Position numbers and translations under genes: made by a program. A DNA stretch of 64,000 nucleotides, from positions 4,167,221 to 4,231,220 of the forward strand of contig CM021315.1 of NCBI GenBank assembly GCA_010645155.1, given 5' to 3'. Numbering within the stretch: position 1 is the first letter of the stretch; each line of letters begins with the position of its first letter. This document shows positions 11,841 to 22,473 of this stretch, in pieces. The notes under the pieces were generated by a model. The model saw only the letters and a program-made list of their open reading frames with translations, made no database searches and was not told the DNA's origin. This DNA is from Tigriopus japonicus (taxonomy: Eukaryota; Arthropoda; Copepoda; Harpacticoida; Harpacticidae).

Positions 11841-14822
11841 CTACATCAAGTCTGCCTGGTCAGCATTCATCAAGAAACTCACGGCGATTTCTTGCTCAGC
11901 ATGTTCACTCATGTTCTTCTCCTTGTCATCCAATAATATTATCTTGGCCATGGATTTACTGCGTTTGACGATCTTCTTCTTGGGCTTTTCCTCCACTAAA
12001 CCATCGTGATGAACAATTCGGAAATGACTCGTGAGTCGTCCGGATGAGTAGAACACTTTTCCGCAAATGCCGCAATGATAATTCCGGCCTCCCAAGTCAT
12101 TGTGCTTCTTTTGCTTGTGATCGAGCAGATTGGACTTTTTAGCGGATCGGAAATCGCATTTATCGCACGCATGTGGCTTACTACCCGAGTGAATGTACAT
12201 GTGCTCGGCCAATTGACTCTTGTTTCCGAATCGACCCGTGCACAAATTACATCGATAGGGTTTCACATGAACCGCTTTGACGTGTTTGCGGAACAGGATT
12301 CGGTCGGCAAACTTCTTGCCGCAATGTTCGCACTCGAATTGCTTTTCTGTGTCATCCAAATGGGATTCAAAGAAATGAATCCGTAAACCGTACATGCCTG
12401 AAAACCCGTGTTTGATTTGGCAGCCTTCAACGGTGCAGAAGAACTCGCCATCGATTTCCTTCCATTGAGGATTTGGACAGGAATAACCGGTGCATTTGCT
12501 TTCGTGTTTGCTAACATAACTCCTCATCATCATCTTGCCGCATTTACGACACAATTCCGCAGCTCTGGCCGGAGGATTGCCATTTTCTTTCACAGTGTGT
12601 CCGTATTTGATGTGATCGTTGAGGCTCTTCTCAGACCAAAAGCGTTTGGGGCAATGCTCGCACGAAAAGAGCTTCTCGTGATTCTTGCGAATGTGGATGT
12701 TGCGTAAAGTGATGGTGGCAAACATTTGTGTGCAGTCATCGTAGGTACAAGGGATGGTTCGGTTTTCATCGGTGAAGTGATGCTCGTCGAAATGCCTCAA
12801 GATATCTTCTCGTAACTTGTATTCTTGTTCGGGATTGGGGCAGTTGTCGAAAGTACAATACATGAGAGCCCCGACTTTCTTGTACTTTAATGCCGCTGGA
12901 CAATTAGGTAAATGGGTCTTGCTGGTCTCCCCTTGAGCATATTCTTTGGCGCATTTGGGACACTTGGTGCTTTTGAAGCGTTTTGCCAGAGCTTCACGTC
13001 GGGCCACATAATCGGGATCGTCCAGGGAATCTCGACTTCGTTTTGTTGTCTTGGACTTGCCCCTGATTTTGGTCTTCTTAATGTCGTTCATTTCGGGTAA
13101 AGGATCGGGTGAGACAAAAGGTATTAGTAGTCCTAGTTCCAATGCGTTTCGACAGGTCACTTCCTCCGGATCTCTTTGGTTCCAAAATCCACTGTCAATT
13201 TCAATGGCATTCGCTAGAAACTTGGAGATGTTCACGCCTACTTTCTTTTGACTCACGATATCCCTTGTTCTTCGTCGAGTGAGTTCTACGTGATCAAAGC
13301 AATTGTTCATGAGCAGTTTCATCTCCATGAGAATGTTCTCCACGTCTTTTATAACCAAATCCATGGCATTGATGTCTTGGCTTTGCGTGGCCTTGTGTAG
13401 CATGATCTCCCAAATCGACAATTTTTCAAAGACTTTGGGACCCACGGCTTCCATGATAGCCTCCACATCCGAATCAAGGTCCAGATTTTCGAATTCTCCG
13501 ACTTCATTTTTGGCCGCACGCTCAATTTTAATCATCGTGGGCTCCAACATGGCGTTTTGAGTTCCAATTGTCTGAACAATCTTCTTTGCGGGTCTCGGAG
13601 TTCGAATGGATTCGCCATCCTCGACCAAATATTCCTCATTATCATCCTCTGACAGAGACAACTTGCTATCCATACCGGCTTCTTCCACGGCATTATCCAC
13701 GAGTTGCTGTTCGATTTGGAACCGACGCCAATTCTGTTTATGCTTGACGGTTTTCCCATGGCTCACTAATATCGTGAGACGAGGACGCAAAATGCTTCGA
13801 CAAGCACTACAATAAGCGAATTCCTACAAATGAATTCAAGCAGAATCATGTTAGTGATAAATCTATTCGCGTTTCCAAACTGAGAAATTTGATACAACTC
13901 GGTCTCAGAGTTTCCATGGAACCTTGCTTAAATTAAAGACTAATCTATACCTCGTCTGGGACGGCTCGAGTAACCCAAGGGTGGAGCTCTTGCCACACCT
14001 CTCGATATCTGCGTCCAGCGTCAGCACGTCGATAGTCTTTTTTATGAACTTTGGCCTCTGTTGATTCTTGCCATTCAATTTGGGTTTTATCATCTGGATC
14101 ATTTTCGTTTTCCCTGTCTTCTTGATCCATTTCTTCCATGTGCTCATCGTCATACTCCTTCTATTGAATAGATGTAAAAAGATTATTAGAATGAAGGCAT
14201 CTTTAATTCAAGCTGGCCACAATTTTGGTCCTTCCCAAGGCTTTCAGGCCCACTAAAACTATCTCTAACCCAGATGCGAGATGTAGGTTAGTGGCAGCCG
14301 AACCCTGATATAGATGACCAAGCCATTCATTCTGTTGAACGGCCAAAGGTAAACGTACTCTTGGCCGATGGCAAAAAAAAGTCATAATAACACTCTCGCC
14401 CTTGATCCCGTCAATTTCAGGATCTTGGGATTCCATGAATCGTGCTTTGAATTGATTCTAGCTCTGGCCAATGTTTTGCCTCTCTTCACATTCGTCATTG
14501 ATTAAGAAGAGGTCAAAATAGATGTGTCGGTCTCGAATAAAACAATCAAAGCAAGATCTAAGAATACTGACTGCCGCTGACTAGAAAGCTAATTGAAAAA
14601 AACAATATCCAGTTTTGACTGATCTGAACAAATAGTACATTTTCAAACGCAGAAGCCATCAAGAATCTTCTTTTAGAAACTGAATTATGATTTGTGTCTT
14701 GAAAAAAGGGATTCTGTGGCGAGATTCACGGCTGTCTTAAAATCGCGCGCAATTACGTTAGTGATGGATTGGACATCTTGAACGAGATCGCCCAAGTTGT
14801 CTTTGGTGTCCAAGTCTTCCAT
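11841..14822 (-). CDS. Multi-C2H2 zinc-finger protein ZF4 (three exons, first one tentative)
   Basis: Minus-strand exons 13951-14160 (70 codons) and 11841-13823 (661 codons with TAG stop) are well supported: both junctions are phase 0 and the joined PDE-EFAYCSAC matches ZF5 exactly. The first exon is less sure. An ATG at 14822 opens MEDLDTKDNLGDLVQ, clearly related to the ZF5 start MEDVDTKDALGALVQ, and a weak phase-0 donor (GCC-gtgaat) ends it at 14730; the total would be 761 residues. The BED-like unit is split by the intron just before its first Cys. The rest has the helical domain (VGPKVFEKLSIWEIMLHKA) and about ten fingers. The true first donor could lie elsewhere. Confidence 0.82.
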
Positions 14823-16092
14823 GGCTTCCAAATGGATTGGCGAGGGGTGTGGCCTTCAAACTGCGGGGATGGAACACTAGATTGGCGACAAAATGCGTGA
14901 AACAGGATGGATTACTTTTGGCGTGTTGTTTTCTGAGGGTCAGTCAATCAATGTTTACCACTCCACCTCTGAGCAGCCGATCATTCAGGGTTGAACCGAA
15001 AACGGGGTTAAAAGCCAAAACGAAAAAGAAGCATTTGCTTGACTTCAAAAGCTGGAACTGGGCGGGAAAATGTGAGGGTTTTGGTGGCCCAAAAAGTGTT
15101 GGCTGTATGGTGTAAATTTGGGGTGTTAAGTGTTAAAAAGTGGTAATGTGATTCATCTTAACAGAAAAATATTATGACACAGGATTTTGTTTACTAATTT
15201 TATTTTACAAAGAAGTGCATTGATGCGTGATAGAAGTGCAAAGACATGCATGTACTCGTAACGGCTAATGGCATTATCGTCACTACAATGAAAATTCAAC
15301 GGAACATTTACTGCTTTGAAATAACCTCTCATTTTAATACAATGACAGGCCTTAAGCTGTATTTCTGGAATTCGTCCTGAGAAATTAAGATGTCCTTGCA
15401 TTATCTTGCATTGTTGGGTGCACGGGTCGGCGGTTTGAGCCTTGCCCGATCAGCGAAGCCAGCCATTACATCATCCAGTCTTTTCGATTGGCATTCTCAT
15501 GTCAAATTGGTATCAGATATCAGATTGCTTCTCCACATGTTGGTGTGAATTATGTCTTGAAGTTTCCTTTGACAAAAAGATCGGAGGAGAATCGAACGTG
15601 AATATCTCCAACAAGCGGAAACTGCGCTAACCACTACATTACGTCTCCTCCATATTATCTTTCTATATCAACTCTCGCTTTTACAGCCTTTTGATCATCG
15701 CATGCCTTTTATGCTGAATTATTTAATTCAATGGACCCAAGCGAAATTCACAAATAAGTTTTTTTTTCTTTTTTGAGGATTGACTTTGAAAAAAAGTTTG
15801 AAAAAAGTTTTCTAGAACAAACGGGAAATCCATGGGAGTCGATTTGTAAGCTGCAGCACATTTCCGAAAATCGCTTCAATGATGAAGACGTCCCATTGTA
15901 AATTGTAATACGATCGCGCTGAGCTCCTTGACGCATCGGAAGTCTCCATTATTGCGTGCTAACGTCCTAAACGTGTATAAAAGAAGGAGGTAGTTTTGTC
16001 GATTCGTTCTGGCTTAAAATTCCTATTGATGGTAACAGTATAAATAGGGCAAGCAGGTTTGAAATATCCAGCTTTTTGTACTTATCAATCAC
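14823..16092. other. ZF4 upstream region and spacer
   Basis: No convincing gene. It contains a degenerate tRNA-like sequence (15583-15651). The sequence just above 14822 should include the ZF4 promoter; no core motif is obvious. Confidence 0.35.
15583..15651 (-). pseudogene. tRNA-like sequence (tRNA pseudogene or SINE head)
   Basis: Read on the minus strand, GGAGGAG at the start pairs perfectly with CTCCTCC at the end, as in an acceptor stem. An A-box-like TAGTGGTTAGCGCA and a B-box-like GTTCGATTC are present, and TTTCC and GGAGA can form an anticodon stem around GCTTGTT. Position 33 would be C instead of the usual T, and the T-stem does not pair, so it is unlikely to be a working tRNA. A tRNA-derived SINE head is the main alternative. 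Confidence 0.45.
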
Positions 16093-16977
16093 TAGGGCTG
16101 AATATTTCAGGTTAAATTTTTGGGCAAATTATGACATAATTAGGTTGCCCAAAATTACGTTTTAGGTTTTTTTAGGTTGAATAGATTACACCTTTGTCAG
16201 AGGCTTTTCAGGCCAAATTTAGCTCTTTATTTATTCCTCTACAGCACTTTACTTTTTGCAAGAATAAAAGCACGAGCAAAGACAAGGGCAGTGAAAATTT
16301 TATTTGGCAGTGGGGGAGGAAAGTGGCAAAAAATAACTACCAAAAAAACGAGATCAAAAATTGTCGACCTAAAAAGGAGTTCGGAAATATTTGACCTAAA
16401 AACGAGATCGGATATTTTCGACCTCAAAACCGAGCTCGGCAATTTTCGACTTAAAAAACGAGCTCAAAATTTTTCGACTTGAAAAAAAAAGAGATCGAAA
16501 ATTTGCGCCCTAAAAACAAGCTCAAAATTTGCGCCTTAAAAAACGAGACGAAATGATACCAAACGAGAAAATTTTCTCTCAAAGGTGACAAAATGTGGCT
16601 TCAAAAATGGCAATGAGCGCCCGTACTTGGCAGTATTTCAAACAGCTTTTGGCAATGTCTGTCTAAAACCACCTGGTAACGCTAATTCGACATGTTGATG
16701 GGATGAAAATCATTGTGGCTTCCACTCCTCTTCTTTCTTCCTTTGTTCCTGTGTTTTTTAAAGACACTGGGGTAAAGAACCTTATTGTGCAAATAACTTT
16801 AGGATAAAAAAAGTCAATATTGCCTTGAAAACTTAGTTTCAGGTAAAAATTGCCCAAAAAAGGCGAGAAAAAAATTTATATTAGGTTGAAAACTTAGTTT
16901 TAGGTAAAAATTGCCCAAAATAGGCGTTTTAGGTTAAAACCTAGGTTTTTAGGTAAAACCTAAAATATTCAGCCCTA
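16093..16977. mobile_element. Nonautonomous hAT-type element with AACGAGATC minisatellite
   Basis: Ends are inverted repeats beginning TAGGGCTGAATATTT. Flanking 8-mers TCAATCAC (16085-16092) and TTAATCAC (16978-16985) match at seven of eight positions, as expected of a slightly aged hAT target duplication. Inside there are degenerate tandem units of the type CTAAAAACGAGATCGGAAATTTTCGAC at about 16340-16550, and repeated TTTTAGGTAAAAATTGCCC strings near both ends. No transposase frame remains. Confidence 0.75.
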
Positions 16978-17239
16978 TTAATCACCCTTACTAAAAGAAA
17001 AAAACTCGCCCAATGACACACGTTCTGTGATCTTGGTTAATGAAACTCACATCATAATTCAATGAAAATAGTACAATCTATATTCGAATCAGAAAAAATG
17101 GTGCCTTAACTAATTACGGGACTGGTCAGGGAACATTCCTCGGAACTTTATCCCTTCTGAATCCTTGGAAAGGGGGAGAACGGGGCTTAGACTTGGACAT
17201 CCTGAGGTGCTTGGCACGAATTGAAAAGACAGTTCTTAT

Positions 17240-20011
17240 CTACATAAAGTCGGCCTGGTCTTGATTCATGAGGAAATCCACGGCAATATCCTGCTCAGCT
17301 TGTCCAGTCATGTTCTTCTCTTTGCCATCCACTAATACTATCTTGGGCATGGACTTGCCGCGTTTGACGTTCTTCTTCTTGGGTGTGCCTTCCACTAAAC
17401 CGTCCTGATGAATGATTCGGAAATGACTCGTGAGCCGTCCGGATGTCAAGAACACCTTCCCACAAATGCCGCAATGATAATTTCGCCCAGCCAAGTCGTT
17501 GTGCTTCTTTTGCTTGTGATCGATCAAGTTGAACTTCTTGGCGCATCGGAAATCGCACTTGTCGCAAGCATGTGGTTTGTTACCCGTGTGAATGTTCATA
17601 TGCTCGGCCAATTGACTCTTGTTTCCGAATCGACCCGTGCACAAATTGCACACATACGGTTTCACGTGGACCGCTTTAACGTGCTTGCGGAACATGATTC
17701 GATCGGCATACTTTTTGCCGCAATGTTCGCACTCGAATTGCTTCTCGGTCTCATCCAAATGAGAGTTGAAGAAATGTACCCGCAAACCGTACATGCCTGA
17801 AAACCCGTGTTTGATGTGACAGTCACGAACGGTGCAGAAGAACTCTCCGTTGACTTCCTTCCATTGAGGGTTGCGACAAGCGTAACCCGTGCATCGACTT
17901 TCGTGCTTGCTCAAGGAGGTTCGGATCATCATCTTGCCGCATTTACGGCACAATTCCACGGCTTTGGCTGGAGCTTCGCCACTCTCCTTCAGCGTGTGTC
18001 CATTTTTGATGTGATCATTCAGGTTCTTTTCGGACCAGAAGCGTTTCGGACACTGATCGCAAGCGTACAACTTCTCATGATTCTTCCGAATGTGGATGTT
18101 GCGTAAAGTGACGGTGGCAAACATTTGTGTGCAGCCTTCATAGGTACAAGGGGTAGTTCGGGCTTCATCAGTGAAGTGATGCTCGTCGAAATGCTTCAAG
18201 ATATCTTCCCGTAACTTGTATTCTTGTTCGGGATTGGGGCAGTTGTCGTAGCAGCAATACATGAGAGCTCCCACTTTCTTGTACTTCAGCGAGGCTGGAC
18301 AACTGGGCATATGGGTCTTATTGTTCTCTCCTGGGCCATAATCCTTTCCACATTTGGGACATTTGGTATGTTTGATGCGTTTTCCGGGAGCTCGACGACG
18401 AGCCACATATTCTGGATCATCCAAGGGATCTCGACCACGACTTCTCGTCTTCGATTTGACCTTAATATTAGTCTTGATGTCTTCCAATTCATGGGATGGG
18501 TAGGACATGACCATAGGGATCAGTAATCCCACCTCCAATCCATTCCGGTATGTGACATCGTCCGGGTCTCTTTGGTTCCAAAATCCACTCTCGACTTCAA
18601 TGGCATTCGCCAGAAACTTGGAGATGTTCACACCCACTTTTTGCTGATTGATGATCTCTCTTTGTCGTCGTCGGGTGAGTTCAACGTGATCAAAGCAATT
18701 GTTCATGAGTAGCTTCATCTCCATGAGAATGTTTTCCACGTCCTTGATCACTAAATCCATGGCGTTAAAATCCTGGCTTTGCGTGGCCTTGTGTAGAATG
18801 ATCTCCCAAATCGACAATTTATCAAAGACTTTGGGACCCACGGCCTCCATGATGGCCTCCACACTCGAATTAAGAGCCAAGTTCTCCATCTCAGTCTTGG
18901 GATCATCGTCCAAACGTTCCCGTTTGATCGACATGGGTGCTATCATGGCGTTTTGGGTGCCAATGGTTTGAACAATCTTCTTCGTGGGTCTTGGGGCTTG
19001 AATCGTATCGGGAATGGTCAACACGGACTCGCCATCCACGGCCACGTATGACGCACTTTCTTCCGCGGCCATCGCCAATTTGTTCTCCACATCCGCTTCT
19101 TCCAAAGCTTCATCCATCAGTTGTTGCTCAACGCGAAATCGACGCCAATTCTCAATATGCTTGGCCGATTTTTCATGAGCGGCCAAAGCCGTGATTCGTG
19201 GACGAAAAGTTCGTCGACAAGCCGCACAATACGCGAATTCCTATATAAAGAGTAAACATTTTAAACTTTTCATAAGTAATTCAAGACAGGAATGTTCGCG
19301 CTTTAACAAACTGCCAATCAAAAAGCGACCCTATGTAATCGATACATTGATTAGAAAAACGAGGACAAAATCCGCAGATATCAGTTTATCCACGTGATTT
19401 GGATTTTAGTCCGTTCAAACAAAAATTTGAGGTTTTCCCAACAAAACTATTGCTCCGTCGAATTCCCACGATCCTCAATTGCATTTGCAATGCGCTTCTC
19501 CATCAAGACACAGATTCAAATTTCCTTGGTTGTAGAACTAACAATTACCCCCATTCCCTACTAGAAAAACGGTTCCCAAAAGCCAAGCCAGTCTGTTGTC
19601 GTCAAAACAGCCACCCATCCTAAAGTTCTCTCCATATCATACCTCATCTGGGACGGCTCGAGAAACCCAAGGGTGGATCTCTTGCCACACCTCCCGATAT
19701 TTGCGTCCCGCGTCATAACGACTGTAATTCTTATTCTTGGCGGGCGTTTCCGATGATTCATTGTGCGCATCATTATCCTGTTGCATCTGATCTCTCTGAT
19801 CCTGTTCATCCTGTTGATCCTGCTGATCCTGGTCCTCTTGATCCATGTCCTCCATGCTTCCATCGCCCATATCCTGATCCTGATCTTGATCATCTGCGGA
19901 TTCCAGAGCCGAATTCACGGCTTCCGTCAAATCGTGCTCAATCACGATTGTGTTGGTTTCCACGGCTTGCACCAGGGCGCCCAAGGCGTCCTTGGTATCC
20001 ACGTCTTCCAT
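17240..20011 (-). CDS. Multi-C2H2 zinc-finger protein ZF5 (two exons)
   Basis: Minus-strand exons 19643-20011 (123 codons) and 17240-19240 (667 codons, TAG stop) join in phase 0, giving 789 residues. Exon 1 has MEDVDTKDALGALVQ, an Asp/Gln-rich stretch (about 40-80) and HPWVSRAVPDE. Exon 2 starts EFAYCAAC and completes the BED-like unit (C-x2-C-x13-H-x5-H). Then follow the helical domain (VGPKVFDKLSIWEIILHKA), the conserved GVNISKFLANAIE-type motif and about ten C2H2/C2HC fingers ending SGRLTSHFRIIHQDG, and a VEQ-like AEQDIAVDFLMNQDQADFM tail. Closest paralogue is ZF4, with the same intron position before the first BED Cys. Probable nuclear DNA-binding protein. Confidence 0.92.
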
Positions 20012-22473
20012 GGTTGGCTCGCTTCTCCGGATTTGAAATCCCCGGGAGAATTATTCGTCACAAATCTTGGCACAAAATCGGACCACTTTTGGCGTTTTTC
20101 ACGATGCCTGACCTACTCAGGGCTCAGTTCCATCTCGAAGTCTAGAGCCAAAGGATGCCCAACATTCTTCTTTAATCCACGTGTTGGAAGAGGTTTATAG
20201 GCGTAAAAGAATATTTTTGGGTATAACTTTAAATTTTTAAAAGGTTATGTCGCGGAAAAGAGGGAACATTAACTATGTTAGGGTGGTAGAATGAACGGTT
20301 TGGCTTTGAAAGAAGAATGGTTGTGCCCTGGAGAATAAGGAGGAAAGCGCGGGGTCAGCGGACGCGGGCAACGCTTTTTCTCGATTGTTCATTGGCCCAC
20401 GCCAGTGCTGCCAGTTTCGAGAAGCCGTCGCCATTTTGAATCCGTTTCACGCCGTCTGGCCCAGAAACGCTCTGACTCCTCCGCCCAGAGTTGGGGCTTT
20501 TCAGCGACACCAGGTTGTTTTTTATGGACAGACTAGAGCTACACAGTAGAAGTTACGCGCGGAATAGATCGTTTGTTGTTATGAGGATCATTATGAGGAA
20601 CAGTAGTAATGATAAGTTTTATTACGACCCACGGTCATGTCAGAGGGTGTGGTAAAAATGCTTAAAAAAATATATGATTTGTCAAAGTGGTAAATCGTTA
20701 AATAGGCGAATAAAATTGTGATGTCACAAATGAGCGGACTAAAACTGTTTCAGTGCACATAAATGAAATAAAGAGGTGATTGATAGACTGTGCAGATAGA
20801 TTGGGGTGGGACTCCGTTTAGTGGGGTACCGTTAAAATCCTATGGCGTTTGTATTTGCATTTTTTGTGCAGCCCTGGTTTTAGGAAGCTAGGATATATCA
20901 TCGGAAGGCTTAAAATAAATTGGTTGGTTGCCTTTTGAATATTGGATAATATTTCTCTCTTTTGGTTTGCTTTGGAAGGCTGTTCCTCAATCTGATGACT
21001 TTTGGGATGAAGTATTGTCTTCAATGGTCTCTTTGACCTGGAATGACATAGTTACCCTTATAGAGTCCTTTAAGCGCAACCAGTAAAATTTAAAACACGT
21101 GTAACCTTTGAGCTTTGCGTTACATAATTTCTGGTTTTACGGGTCCAGTATTTTTTAAGAATATCAAAAATGGGTCAAACTTTTTAGTGTCAGGGTTCAA
21201 TTTTGGTAGCTGTTTTACTAAAGTGACCTCCCAGTTCTTTGTAATATGACCCATCACTCAGCTGTTTGTTAAAGTACCATATGGTCATTTATGAGCTCGA
21301 TTTTTAGAAAGTTAGTTTCTCTGTAATTGAAAGAATGTCAAAAAACAGAAATAAAAGACATTGACAAACCGAAATTGGCAAATAAGAGGATTGAAGTATC
21401 AAATAGCAAATTGGTCTCCTTAGAGCATAAAATTTTATTTACCTGAAATCTACAACCCTACCGACTGTTAAGTGTTTAATAATCAATACAAGCGATTAAC
21501 ATGACCCAGATAAAACAGAGTACAAGATACACCCAATCCATTACTTTTCTAAAACACTACAAGGGACAAGAGGATAAACTTGATCTTGTTAACGATCTTC
21601 CTGTGGATGTCTAACTTGTTCACGATGTTCCTTACAACGAGCGTTAAACTTATCTCTTAGATTACGTCATCATCTTTGAATCCGGCATAAATACAGATTC
21701 TTTAAATATAGCAAACAACAATCCAGAATTAGCTAGTCAATGGAGCAATATAAAAAAACAACAAACAAAATACATGAAAAGGATCATTTTAATTCAATGC
21801 ATTTTATTCGGGAAAGAACTAGGACTCGCTGTCCTTAAAACTCATTTAACTCCCATTTTCAGGCAAATAAAGACTTGGTTAATTCATGGCATTGACGAGC
21901 AAGAGTTTGTTAAATCTCAAGTCCAAATTTAAGATGAGGAGACCATGAAACTAACGCATTTCACGCCTCTCCTGTAAATCACCTTTTCATACAAGTGTTT
22001 CTTCTCACTTTAATTGCAGGGATCCATGCATGTTCATCATAATGACTCCGAGATCTACTAAGTCATCACAGGCCCGCTCGTCAAAGGGTGTATGATTTAA
22101 TAGTAGTTCTATTTGGAGTCGAATCCATATAAATCCCACAACTCACATGAATCCTAGACTCTGATGATGACAGTTCACTACTTGACATCATCCTAAGAAG
22201 GAGTACCAAAAGGTTCTTTCTGAAATCCCGTCCGAAAAGAGACCTTTTCCTCAAGTGAGTACCAAAACCACGTGTTACAATTAATGATGGGCGTAGCAGT
22301 AAAAAGATGCTTGAAAAATGACCGAAAAAGTCTAAAAAACATCTTACAGCTCCAATAATGACCACGTCTGTTAATTAACAACTTTTCCATAGGTACCTGA
22401 GCGGCTTGAGTCCAAAAAAGGCTCTCTCGTTCCTGATATGCCCAAGAAAGCTCGTGGTGCTCTTCCCGGAGCC
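20012..22473. other. ZF5 promoter side and spacer before the GTPase gene
   Basis: 20,340-20,520 is locally GC-rich and probably holds the ZF5 promoter: it has ATTGG (inverted CCAAT) near 20,390 and, on the minus strand, AAAATGGCGAC at 20425-20435, a close match to the YY1/Pho consensus. The remaining sequence is AT-rich with no supported gene. Near 22,391 an acceptor-like ttttccatag followed by an open frame leads into the GTPase start, so a further upstream exon is possible. Confidence 0.4.

Noticed and set aside
14203..14436. Extra ZF4 exon starting MESQDPEIDGIKGE
   Set aside because: No counterpart in ZF5 and the frame soon becomes unlike the family; probably intron.
15583..15651. Functional tRNA gene
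   Set aside because: The T-stem does not pair and the base before the anticodon is not T, so it is listed only as tRNA-like.
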